The notes beneath the pieces were generated by a model. It ran no database searches. It was not told the DNA's origin and saw only the letters and a list, made by a program, of their open reading frames with translations. A DNA stretch of 61,153 nucleotides from an uncultured Erysipelotrichaceae bacterium (GTDB lineage Bacteria > Bacillota_I > Bacilli_A > Erysipelotrichales > Erysipelotrichaceae): contig CAMQRS010000004.1 of the NCBI GenBank assembly GCA_947036815.1, positions 1 to 61,153 of the forward strand, in the 5' to 3' direction. Shown one piece after another: positions 8,850 through 17,253 of the stretch (the stretch's first letter is position 1; each line of letters begins with the position of its first letter). A program made the position numbers and the translations under genes.

Positions 8850-10136
8850 CTAATTATCAATATCTCCTATTTTCAGTTTCAGCTTACTCAAAGGTTCTGG
8901 TTTTGAAAAATAATATCCTTGTAGAAAGTCAATTTCCAATTCTTTCATATGATTGAAAATATCATAACTTTCAACATGTTCAGCCACTGTTAACACACCT
9001 ATTTTTTTTGCCAAATAAACAATTAATTCTAAAATCGCTTTATTTTTGTATGACTCATTCATATTGCGAATAATTTCTCCATCAATTTTAATGTAGTCTG
9101 GAGATATTTGAGTAATTTCTAATAAGTTAGAATAGCCAGAACCAAAATCATCAATTGCTATCTTAACCCCAAACTCAGAAACTTCAGATACAAAGGTTTG
9201 AAGCACCTCCATATCTTTAAATAATTCATCTTCTAATATTTCAAATACTAATAATGAGTTTGATTTTCTTTGCTTTAGTAGTTCGTAAATTGTCGTTCTA
9301 AATTCAACACTATTAATATCAAACGCTGAAAAATTAATAAATACATTAATGTTGGTTTCTTCTATATCTTCAATTACTCTTCGTATCATCATCTCACTCA
9401 ATTGCGAATACATATGATACTTCTTAGCTACTTCCATAAACGAATTTGGTAAATGCACCGTACCGTCTTCAGCAACAATTCTCATCAACGATTCATATTT
9501 ATCAATACATTTTTTTTTAGTGTCATAAATTCCTTGGTAGTAGGGTATAACCCCATTATTTTCAATCGCCCAATACAGTAAAAGAATCATTTCTAGTTCA
9601 TGGCTTGTAGTTGAGGATTCTTCCGCGCTATTTTCACATATAATAAAATGTTTATGTGCGTTCCTTTTGGAATGCATCTCTGTAATCGCAATTTCTAACA
9701 TACTCCCCTGATTAAGTACGATTACAAATCGTGCAATAATTGGAATATTTGAATTATTAGGATTGAAGTATCTCATTTTTTTATTCAACTCTTGCACCAT
9801 ATCTAAAAACACAACTTCGTGTACATCAGGTTTACACACAATAATGAAAGTACTATAATCCATCATATAAGATTTAATAATTTCACTAAATTTTTTTGCA
9901 TCTAAGTAGTTATATATTTCACTCAATACTATCTTCAAATATGATATGTAGTGTTCGGATTTAATATGAGTTAATAGTAAATCTGCATTTTCAATTTTAA
10001 TCATACAAAGTTTATTATACAAATTGATCTCTGCATCTAATTTATAGTCCATCATATTACCTATATCTTTATGTTTAACAAAAGAATACGGGTCTTCATC
10101 ATATTTTTTTTGATTATCTAAAAATATGTCTCTCAT
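8850..10136 (-). CDS. EAL-domain c-di-GMP phosphodiesterase with degenerate N-terminal domain
   Basis: 428 residues, cytosolic. The N-terminal 170 residues look like a GGDEF fold without a GGDEF loop. The EAL domain (about 185-425) has the signature as 'YESLMR' (ESL for EAL), the metal-binding 'FINFS' Asn, 'FEILE', the Asp pair in 'IAIDDFGSGYS', the Lys of 'YIKID', 'VAEHVES' (His where Gly is usual) and 'LQGYYFSKP'. Because the metal and catalytic ligands are present, hydrolysis of c-di-GMP to pGpG is likely. The gene stands alone downstream of a probable c-di-GMP-I riboswitch, so its expression should follow the level of its own substrate. GGAG lies upstream of the ATG within the leader. Confidence 0.88.
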   Translation of the reverse strand: MRDIFLDNQKKYDEDPYSFVKHKDIGNMMDYKLDAEINLYNKLCMIKIENADLLLTHIKSEHYISYLKIVLSEIYNYLDAKKFSEIIKSYMMDYSTFIIVCKPDVHEVVFLDMVQELNKKMRYFNPNNSNIPIIARFVIVLNQGSMLEIAITEMHSKRNAHKHFIICENSAEESSTTSHELEMILLLYWAIENNGVIPYYQGIYDTKKKCIDKYESLMRIVAEDGTVHLPNSFMEVAKKYHMYSQLSEMMIRRVIEDIEETNINVFINFSAFDINSVEFRTTIYELLKQRKSNSLLVFEILEDELFKDMEVLQTFVSEVSEFGVKIAIDDFGSGYSNLLEITQISPDYIKIDGEIIRNMNESYKNKAILELIVYLAKKIGVLTVAEHVESYDIFNHMKELEIDFLQGYYFSKPEPLSKLKLKIGDIDN

Positions 10137-10179
10137 ACTGTAAAACCCTCTTTCTCCCTTATATTTTGCCTTTTAAACA

Positions 10180-10225
10180 AAAAAAGTTGCTAAATAAATC
10201 ACACACTTGTGATTGACTTGCAACT
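10180..10225 (-). terminator. riboswitch expression-platform terminator
   Basis: On the minus strand AGTTGC (10225-10220) pairs with GCAACT (10190-10185), enclosing a perfect 7-bp inner stem (10214-10208 with 10203-10197), then a run of T. The 5' arm overlaps the 3' strand of the aptamer's P1 helix, so aptamer folding and termination exclude each other. It lies about 45 bases upstream of the EAL gene. Confidence 0.75.
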
Positions 10226-10312
10226 GGCTAACTTTCTAACTAATATAAATTAATAGTTAAGTTCCTATAGTTTTGTGCCACCGCTTTTCAACGGTTTTAC
10301 CAAAAAATTGTA
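10218..10312 (-). ncRNA. cyclic di-GMP-I (GEMM) riboswitch
   Basis: Read on the minus strand the leader shows the GEMM order: GGTAAAACC, a CCGTT-GAAA-AGCGG hairpin with the GAAA tetraloop (P1b/P2), 'GGCACAAAACTATAGG', a 'CTTAA' tetraloop-receptor-like segment, a second hairpin, and the closing 'TTAGCCAGTTGC'. P1 can form between CAATT (10310-10306) and AGTTG (10225-10221). Because that 3' strand is also the 5' arm of the terminator, ligand binding should prevent termination and switch the EAL phosphodiesterase on. The match is by eye. Some core positions differ from the commonest consensus, so a covariance search is the proper test. Confidence 0.72.
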
Positions 10313-10384
10313 ATAGTAATATAATCTTAGATTTCAGATATAATAAATCACTGATTAATGATTTAAATAATACATTGTATAATA

Positions 10385-10428
10385 TTAAAAATCAACTTAT
10401 TTCTACCTTTTTCCATAAATAAGTTGAT
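10385..10428 (-). terminator. intrinsic terminator
   Basis: Perfect 12-bp inverted repeat ATCAACTTATTT (10391-10402 with 10417-10428), with a run of T on the minus strand. It lies 254 bases past the end of the GGDEF-EAL gene at 10682. The stretch between (10429-10681) holds no gene I can support: the only open frame lacks a ribosome-binding site. Confidence 0.65.
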
Positions 10429-10681
10429 ATCTATTAAATTTGAATGTGTTTTCATAAATAATATACGTGTTTTCGTGATTTATAGGTTCTCACGCAAGAT
10501 AGATATCAATTATTTAATTTCAGACTTTACCATACAATTAATCTATAATTTCATTAAAAAAACATCTACCTTGTTGGAATTCAACTTAGATAAATGCTTC
10601 TTTATACGATTAATAATCGTTGTATCATTTTAAATGTCTCGTATTTTATTAACGTAACGCATAACTTCCCACTAATGGATT

Positions 10682-13612
10682 TTAGTTGGATTCCTTCAGA
10701 ATGTTTTTAATTTCTTCTTGTATTCTTCTTGTATCATAATCCGGGCGAACTGTCGCTCTAGATATATAGTACCCTTGCAAAAAATCAACTTTTTTCTTAA
10801 CAAGATACTCCATATCCTCAAATGTTTCTACTCCTTCTGCTAATATAAAGATATTTTTTTCTTTCGCATATACAAGTATTTGTTGAAGCATTGATTGACG
10901 GTTTTTATCAGTACTAATATTTTTAATCATCATTTGATCCATTTTAATAATATCTGGTTTCACTGATAATAATGACAGATTACTACAATATCCTGAACCA
11001 TAATCATCAAGTGCAACTAACATTCCATGCTGTCTTGCAAATTCTATTTTTTTATCTGAAATAGACATATTTAATTTTTCACCTTCAGTAATTTCTAGAA
11101 TAATCTTATTCAGAATAGTAGTATACTTTTTAGTTATATCCATAAAATCATGTTCAGTCAAAATTTCATTTGGAATAGAATTAATAAATAAGTTACAGCC
11201 ATCAAAGAGGTCAGCATACTGAATATAAGCAGCACATGTCTTATCAAGAGTAATTTGTTCAATTTTGTAAAGTTGAGATTGTAGTGTTGCAATTTTAAGT
11301 AGCTTGATAGGTGTATCAATGACGACACTTTGTGGACGCATTAATGCTTCATATCCATAAATTTCTCCTGTTTGTGCAGATATAATTACCTGAAATACAT
11401 AGTCAATAAGCTTCTCATCTAGTATTCGATTTAATTCCTCACTACCGTTAAGCATAAATGACTCATGTAAATACACTGACTTATCAAATTCACGTAATTC
11501 TCCTTTTGTTGAATGTTTACCTTGATACATCGCAAAATCTGCATAATGCATTAATTCATCCAAGGAACGGGTATCCACTCCATACCAAGCAATACCACCT
11601 GACATTCTCATTTTAAATTGGCTTCCATCTGGAAGCAATAAATAATTTGTATCAAACATATGGTACATAGACTGAATCAAGCATTCGATTTCTTCTTTCG
11701 ATTGATTACTTTGTGCAAACACATAAAATTCATCACCGGACATGCGTCCTAAAATACATTTATCCCTAAATACTAGAGATAACACATCGGCAATCGATGA
11801 GATATAGAAATCTCCCATTTCATGACCATAAGTATCATTAATGTACTTTAGATTATCGATATCAAACATAATAAATGCGGCGTATTCTTCTATTTTGTTT
11901 TGAAATGAAAGTTCTACCTTGTGTTTAAATGCCGAACGATTAAGTAGCTTCGTAAGGCGATCGTAATCTCTCTCATATTCCCTAATATGTTTATCTAATA
12001 CTTCCTTAGATACATCTAAACAAATCCCTAACGTAGAATTTTCATCTTCTGCAGATACAATTTTTAGCCATTTACTAGTATTCCCTTGTACCATAAAAAT
12101 ATTTTCAGAACGATCTTCCACATTAGATTTTATTTCATCCATTTTATAGAAAAATGCCATCGCTGTTACTTTATTTCCATTCACTTCTTCACTTGGGATA
12201 CCAAGCATATGAATAAGAGATTTTGAACAAATCACATATTCATTATTATGCGTATATTCAAATGTTCCTAACGGAAGATTAACCATGTTAATAATTTTAT
12301 CTGTTTTTAAACTAGCTGATTCTTCGTTTTTACTATAACGCACAATTGCTTGTGTTAGTGCAGCAATCTCTTGATAGTCCATTGTTTTATCAACAAGGGA
12401 GTGAATTAAGTCTGTATCATTAGTACCTATTTTTTTTGCAAGTTCACTAATTGGATTGCTTATTTTTTTAGCAACCACATACGACATGATGAATCCTAAT
12501 ATTAATACAATTAACACAGCAATTTGTATGCTTTTCAGAAAATCTGTCGCAGAACTAAGCAGATCTTTTTGATTTGTATATCCTATGAACACCCATTCTT
12601 CGTGGGGAAATGGTGTATCTTTATATAAATTTAGAAAATGCATACTCGCTGTTACTGGAAATTCTGTACTTACATTTTGTACATTGTATAAATTTAATTG
12701 TTCGTCGAATGCTTCAAATGTGAGTGGTTTACCGATTGGTGAAATATCATTATCCACAATAGAGTTATAGTTTAAAACAGATGTTAATTCATTTTTAGTT
12801 CTGTCATATATCCCAAATGAATACCCAATTATATTAGAAGAAACTAATTCACTTTCTGGTATATTCTTGTATAAATAACTTTCTGTAATACCCATTCCTA
12901 TGACACCAAAAACATTTCCGTCTTGATCAACTAAAGGCATTGAATAGGTAATAATAGATTGATCTGGATTAGCAAAGTCGGGTGATACTTGCCAATAACC
13001 TATTTCTTTATTATTCGGATATGAAAGTTTTCTCTCAATAGGTACAGTTAATATATTTTCATGAATTCCAGCTAATGTAATGTTTGGTTCATATACGGGC
13101 ATTTTATCAAAGTCAAAACTTTCTGCAAGTTCAGCTGGCGCTACTTGTATTAAAAAATTCTTTTGTGAAGATACTATTACATCTGGTTCTGGATCTCTTA
13201 AATAAAAGGCTGTATATTCATCAGTGTCTCCTTCATTATCAAGAATAATAAAAGCTCCCGTTGTTTTAGAAGAACTTAACATGCTTTTAACAACAGGCAC
13301 TGATACTGATAAAAAATCAATTGAAGATTCTTCACTCAATTGATTTTTCTCATCCATCTTAGCATTATATATATTTTCAATATCTGTAGAATAGGCACTG
13401 ATATTACCTAATCCCAACATTAATTTATCCTTAATAATTGATTTATGTGTTTCAACTTCTTGGCTAAATGCCATACTAGGTTGTTGTTTCAATACATCAA
13501 CTACTCCATTTAACAATACAATACTAAGAATAAATCCTACTATTAGCAGAATACCTAATGATAGCAATACGGTTACTTTATATACCATGCTTTGTTTATA
13601 GCGATTAAACAT
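10682..13612 (-). CDS. dual GGDEF-EAL protein with extracytoplasmic Cache-like sensor and HAMP
   Basis: 976 residues from ATG 13612, chosen because AAAGGAG lies six bases upstream; an in-frame ATG 54 bases earlier lacks one. Membrane helices at about 14-36 and 365-385 flank a 330-residue extracytoplasmic domain with double-Cache character (a 'VFGVIGMGIT' segment near its end). A HAMP linker, a PAS-like region, a GGDEF domain with 'GRMSGDEF' (SGDEF, usually tolerated) and an EAL domain follow. The EAL motifs are complete: 'YGYEALMRP', 'LEITEGE', 'ALDDYGSGY', 'IIKMD', 'LAEGVET', 'LQGYYISR'. No RxxD I-site is present (RDKC instead). It may make or degrade c-di-GMP; with full EAL ligands, net phosphodiesterase activity is my guess. 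The signal is probably a small extracellular ligand. Confidence 0.88.
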   Translation of the reverse strand: MFNRYKQSMVYKVTVLLSLGILLIVGFILSIVLLNGVVDVLKQQPSMAFSQEVETHKSIIKDKLMLGLGNISAYSTDIENIYNAKMDEKNQLSEESSIDFLSVSVPVVKSMLSSSKTTGAFIILDNEGDTDEYTAFYLRDPEPDVIVSSQKNFLIQVAPAELAESFDFDKMPVYEPNITLAGIHENILTVPIERKLSYPNNKEIGYWQVSPDFANPDQSIITYSMPLVDQDGNVFGVIGMGITESYLYKNIPESELVSSNIIGYSFGIYDRTKNELTSVLNYNSIVDNDISPIGKPLTFEAFDEQLNLYNVQNVSTEFPVTASMHFLNLYKDTPFPHEEWVFIGYTNQKDLLSSATDFLKSIQIAVLIVLILGFIMSYVVAKKISNPISELAKKIGTNDTDLIHSLVDKTMDYQEIAALTQAIVRYSKNEESASLKTDKIINMVNLPLGTFEYTHNNEYVICSKSLIHMLGIPSEEVNGNKVTAMAFFYKMDEIKSNVEDRSENIFMVQGNTSKWLKIVSAEDENSTLGICLDVSKEVLDKHIREYERDYDRLTKLLNRSAFKHKVELSFQNKIEEYAAFIMFDIDNLKYINDTYGHEMGDFYISSIADVLSLVFRDKCILGRMSGDEFYVFAQSNQSKEEIECLIQSMYHMFDTNYLLLPDGSQFKMRMSGGIAWYGVDTRSLDELMHYADFAMYQGKHSTKGELREFDKSVYLHESFMLNGSEELNRILDEKLIDYVFQVIISAQTGEIYGYEALMRPQSVVIDTPIKLLKIATLQSQLYKIEQITLDKTCAAYIQYADLFDGCNLFINSIPNEILTEHDFMDITKKYTTILNKIILEITEGEKLNMSISDKKIEFARQHGMLVALDDYGSGYCSNLSLLSVKPDIIKMDQMMIKNISTDKNRQSMLQQILVYAKEKNIFILAEGVETFEDMEYLVKKKVDFLQGYYISRATVRPDYDTRRIQEEIKNILKESN

Positions 13613-13904
13613 AGAATCTCCTTTGCTTAAGTTAATGTATCTGTGAAGATGTATTATATAGTACAATCTTTTCTATTTCAAGAAAGTTTAATGCTTATTT
13701 TAAGACATAATAATGCGTTACAACTTGATTATTTATGATTTCGCATGCTATTAACATACCTAGATAAGAGATTAAATTTCTAAATAACGCTATCTATATT
13801 GTCTTATAGCATAGACCAACGTTACACCATCAAAACAAGAAAAATGCTTGCTGTGAAAAAATATAAAGAAGTATCATTTCACTAACTCTTTCGAGGTTTA
13901 TATT

Positions 13905-14717
13905 TTACTTACAAAAAATAGTAATCTCGCTAATATACTCAGATATATCAGAAATTGAAACTTCATTGATTCCTCTTTCAAATGCATACTCCCCTAATTC
14001 AATATTATTTTCACTAGCAAATAGCATCATTTTAGAATACAAGACAGGAATTTTATCCCAATCCCCAACAGAAAAACCTCTCAAATATTTTCCTTTAGGC
14101 CTTTTGTAGATCCCTTTTTTATAGGTGTCAACTTCAGTAAACAATCCGTCATAGTTTGAATAATCAACTTTTATTATTTTTTTTAACGAAATGAAACTAC
14201 CACAAGAAACTTTAAAAGAAGTAAAATCCCGTGAGGATTTCAAATGGTCTAACACAGTTGGAATACTGACATCATCCACTCCGTCAAACTCTGCTGGGAA
14301 TTCGCTCACAAATAGATAACTTTCTGCTAACTCAACAAGTTCGATTTGCCCATCAAAAACATACTGAGACAATCTAAGCAGTTCATTTTTATGTTGGAAC
14401 ACCTTCTTAAGTGCTGTAAGACTTTTAATTTTTTCATCTATTTCACTCATCTTTACATTTGCCAAATCTATAAAAACATCGGATGATGGATTTTCAAAAT
14501 ACTGCTGAATTTCTTTGATACTCATACCAATTTCTCTGAAAGATAAAATAGTTACAAGTTCCATACTTTGTTTATGCGTATAATATCGATATCCATTTTC
14601 CCCTTTATGGTCAGGAGAGAACAGTTTAATATTGTCATAATAATGTAACGTACGATTATTTATCCCGTGTATTTTTGCAAATTCCCCAAGTGTGAAAAAC
14701 AATTTATTTTTATCCAT
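13905..14717 (-). CDS. MerR-family regulator with GyrI-like effector domain
   Basis: 270 residues. The N-terminus is a winged helix of the MerR type ('FTLGEFAKIHGINNRTLHYYD', split here as residues 8-28, then 'GYRYYTHKQ'). A dimerisation helix spans about 80-118. A C-terminal domain of about 150 residues resembles the multidrug-binding domain of BmrR/GyrI. AAGGAGGT precedes the ATG by four bases. It is divergent from a GNAT-MATE operon, and the shared 84-bp gap contains a MerR-type promoter with a 19-bp spacer and a dyad operator. It should therefore be a drug-responsive activator of that efflux operon. The inducing compound is unknown. Confidence 0.85.
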   Translation of the reverse strand: MDKNKLFFTLGEFAKIHGINNRTLHYYDNIKLFSPDHKGENGYRYYTHKQSMELVTILSFREIGMSIKEIQQYFENPSSDVFIDLANVKMSEIDEKIKSLTALKKVFQHKNELLRLSQYVFDGQIELVELAESYLFVSEFPAEFDGVDDVSIPTVLDHLKSSRDFTSFKVSCGSFISLKKIIKVDYSNYDGLFTEVDTYKKGIYKRPKGKYLRGFSVGDWDKIPVLYSKMMLFASENNIELGEYAFERGINEVSISDISEYISEITIFCK

Positions 14718-14727
14718 AACTACCTCC

Positions 14728-14758
14728 TTGACATTACATACGCTGTAAGCCTTACAAT
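14728..14758 (+). promoter_or_regulatory. MerR-type promoter, 19-bp spacer with dyad operator
   Basis: TTGACA (14728-14733) and TACAAT (14753-14758) are separated by exactly 19 bases. The dyad TGTAAG-C-CTTACA (14744-14756) sits between and over them. An overlong spacer with a central dyad is the hallmark of promoters that MerR proteins untwist to activate. It faces the GNAT/MATE genes, whose first ATG lies 43 bases downstream. Confidence 0.85.
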
Positions 14759-14801
14759 TTTATTGTAGCACGTATAACAGTGACCAACAAGGAGATTACA
14801 A

Positions 14802-15437
14802 ATGAACAATTTAACATTCAGAGAATATCAAAAAGAAGATGCACTAGCTTTTGAGGAAATCATACGCAAGACATGGCAGTTTGATTCCTTTTGTGGTAAA
14901 CAAGTTTCGAAAAGTATGTCTAGCGTATATCTTTTAGAATGCATTAGCCAACAAACATTTACACAAGTTGCACTATTAAACAATACGCCTATCGGTATTA
15001 TCATGTGTGCAAATAAACACATTCATAAAACATCCCTATGGATTAAGGCAATTCAAGTGAAAGCGATCCTGTCGCTATTACTAACAAAAGAAGGTAGAAA
15101 AACAGCAAAAGTATTTGGCTCTATTGCGAATGTAGATACAAACCTATTGGCAACACAATCAAAAATTTATGATGGTGAACTTGTCTTTTTCGCAGTGAGC
15201 GAGGATCATCGAGGTACCGGAGTTGGAAAAGCATTATTTGAAAAAGCAATTAATTATATGAAATCACAACAGATAGAAGACTTCTATTTATACACTGATA
15301 GTAGCTGCAACTATCAGTTTTACGAACGACAAGGCATGCTAAGAATTGCAGAAAAATCATACTCATTACCTTTGAAAATAAAAAATGAAATGAATTTTTA
15401 TCTTTATGAATATAGAGGTATAGGTAATGGAAAATAA
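14802..15437 (+). CDS. GNAT-family N-acetyltransferase
   Basis: 211 residues. The acetyl-CoA-binding motif A is clear near residue 135: 'VSEDHRGTGVGKALFEKA', with R-G-T-G-V-G matching Q/RxxGxG/A, followed by 'FYERQGM' near 170, the family's C-terminal beta bulge. The acceptor is unknown; such enzymes modify small molecules, antibiotics or proteins. AAGGAG lies seven bases before the ATG. The gene overlaps the MATE pump gene by 11 bases, and the pair is driven by the MerR-type promoter. A joint detoxification job (acetylate, then export, or two parallel resistances) is a reasonable inference. Confidence 0.85.
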   Translation: MNNLTFREYQKEDALAFEEIIRKTWQFDSFCGKQVSKSMSSVYLLECISQQTFTQVALLNNTPIGIIMCANKHIHKTSLWIKAIQVKAILSLLLTKEGRKTAKVFGSIANVDTNLLATQSKIYDGELVFFAVSEDHRGTGVGKALFEKAINYMKSQQIEDFYLYTDSSCNYQFYERQGMLRIAEKSYSLPLKIKNEMNFYLYEYRGIGNGK

Positions 15438-16755
15438 TATATATACCCAACAAATAACATTCAAAGCATTACTTGTATTTACAATACCTACCATGTTAAT
15501 GGTGCTTATACAGTCCTCTTACTCTATGATTGACGGTATTTTTATATCAAACATTTTAGGAGATAGAGCACTATCCTCACTTACCCTTATTTCTCCTTAT
15601 TTTAATTTTTTCATGGCGATTGCAACTATGTTTTCAGCTGGAGGCAGTGCCATAGTAATGAAAAAAATGGGAGAAAAAAAACAATACGAAGCGAAGCAAA
15701 ACTTCACAATGCTCCTTATAATTACAATATTAATCGGAGTACTCTTGACTGTGTTTACTATGAGTTTTTCTACTGAACTAGTCTCTGTTTTCAACACTAC
15801 TTCCAAGGTTAGATCTTCATCACAAGAGTACCTTTATGCTTATAGTTTCTTTATTATTCCACAGCTTTTGTTTTCAAATTTACAAGTATATACAATCGCA
15901 CAAGGTAAAGCAAAACTAGCGATGGCTAGTTCTATTTTTGGTGGAATCTTTAATATCGTTTTTGATTATATATTAATTTATGGAATGAACTTAGGTATGT
16001 CTGGAGCTGCTATAGCAAGTGGATTTGGGATGTTAATACCTTGCATCATTCTTACTAAAAGCTTTCTCTCAAATAATAATATGCTACATTTTGTTAAACC
16101 TTCCTTTGATGTTAAAGTGCTTTTTAAAACTATGACGAATGGATTTTCTGAATTCTCTTCTTATCTTGTTAGTGGAGTTGTAATGATACTTTTTAATGCA
16201 CAAATGTTACGTATCGGTGGAGAAAACGGTGTTGCAGCAAGCACAATAACATTTTATGTTTTTGGATTAATGAGTGCCTTATACATGGGTTATATGTTTG
16301 GTATTTCACCCCTTCTTAGTTATTTCTATGGTTCAGGAGAAAAAGAAAAAATGCAAAAAATCAGAAAACTAAGTTTCTTATTTATCGGTATTGTCGGCAT
16401 AACGACTACATTCCTTTCCATGTTTGGTTCAGAAATATTAGTAAATATCTTCACCGACCCAAACAGTAGTGCATATCCACTTGCTGTTACTGGAAATAAA
16501 TTATTTTCAATAGCTTTACTATTTGTAGGCTTCAACACCTTTTCAAGTATGTTGTTTACCTCTTTGTCTAATGGGAAAATTTCCGCAATCATATCCTTTT
16601 CAAGGACCTTTGTTTTTCTAGTAGGTACCATCATTTTATTACCATTAGTATTTGATATAAATGGATTATGGCTTGCAGTTCCCTTTTCTGAAGGCTTAGC
16701 CCTAGTTCTATCTTTATACTTTTTCATTAAATATAAATCTAAGTATGACTACTAA
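15427..16755 (+). CDS. MATE-family multidrug efflux transporter
   Basis: 442 residues in twelve hydrophobic helices with the two-fold MATE arrangement. The N-lobe opens with 'IPTMLMVLIQSSYSMIDGIF', matching the family's typical start in which the Asp faces the cation site. Such proteins export cationic drugs with Na+ or H+. The ATG lies within the GNAT gene end, with AGAGGT just before it, so translation is coupled. Induction by the adjacent MerR regulator is expected. It is about 30% similar by eye to the second MATE gene at 17254, in the helix-1 motif and layout only, so the two are not a recent duplication. Confidence 0.9.
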   Translation: MENNIYTQQITFKALLVFTIPTMLMVLIQSSYSMIDGIFISNILGDRALSSLTLISPYFNFFMAIATMFSAGGSAIVMKKMGEKKQYEAKQNFTMLLIITILIGVLLTVFTMSFSTELVSVFNTTSKVRSSSQEYLYAYSFFIIPQLLFSNLQVYTIAQGKAKLAMASSIFGGIFNIVFDYILIYGMNLGMSGAAIASGFGMLIPCIILTKSFLSNNNMLHFVKPSFDVKVLFKTMTNGFSEFSSYLVSGVVMILFNAQMLRIGGENGVAASTITFYVFGLMSALYMGYMFGISPLLSYFYGSGEKEKMQKIRKLSFLFIGIVGITTTFLSMFGSEILVNIFTDPNSSAYPLAVTGNKLFSIALLFVGFNTFSSMLFTSLSNGKISAIISFSRTFVFLVGTIILLPLVFDINGLWLAVPFSEGLALVLSLYFFIKYKSKYDY

Positions 16756-16907
16756 TGAATACCTGTATATTAAATGTACTTTCACTTAATTTAACGTAAG
16801 TAACTCCAATCATTTATAATATATAAATATTTATTTTCAGTAGCTAATGCAATGTAATTATTACAATAAATATTGCTGGTTCAGTAATATCCATAAAGCA
16901 TCATAAG

Positions 16908-17114
16908 CTACTTAATAAATTCATTCACAATCATCGTAACTTTAGGTGGTAAAAAGTACGATAATGGAAATGCAACACATGTCCCAATCATCCATCCTTT
17001 TAACCATACACTTACTAATACTGGACTAAAACCAACATTCACAATCGCCATAATAAATGACATACACATAGCCATAATAGTGGCTGTTAAAAATGCTATT
17101 ATAATTTTTTTCAT
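16908..17114 (-). CDS. DUF2798 small membrane protein
   Basis: 68 residues from the ATG at 17114, chosen because GGGAGG lies about six bases upstream inside the slightly longer open frame. Two hydrophobic helices (about 3-25 and 33-52) are joined by a short 'VNVGFSPVLVSVWLKGWM' loop, ending in 'FPLSYFLPPKV', the DUF2798 pattern. No function is established for the family, which often sits near transporter or regulator genes. It stands alone between two MATE genes that converge on it. Confidence 0.75.
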   Translation of the reverse strand: MKKIIIAFLTATIMAMCMSFIMAIVNVGFSPVLVSVWLKGWMIGTCVAFPLSYFLPPKVTMIVNEFIK

Positions 17115-17253
17115 TCCTGTTCCTCCCATCATTTATCTTTTTATGAACTTCTCATTACTACTACATTCCAAAGCTACTTAACTATCCATTTAACTTTCCA
17201 TGCATGATCGACTTACTTAATAATGAATAAATGATGACTGCATTAATATTTTA

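Noticed and set aside
10424-10633. Plus-strand frame of 69 codons in the gap after the GGDEF-EAL gene
   Set aside because: No ribosome-binding site, AT-rich low-complexity translation, and it starts in a minus-strand terminator.
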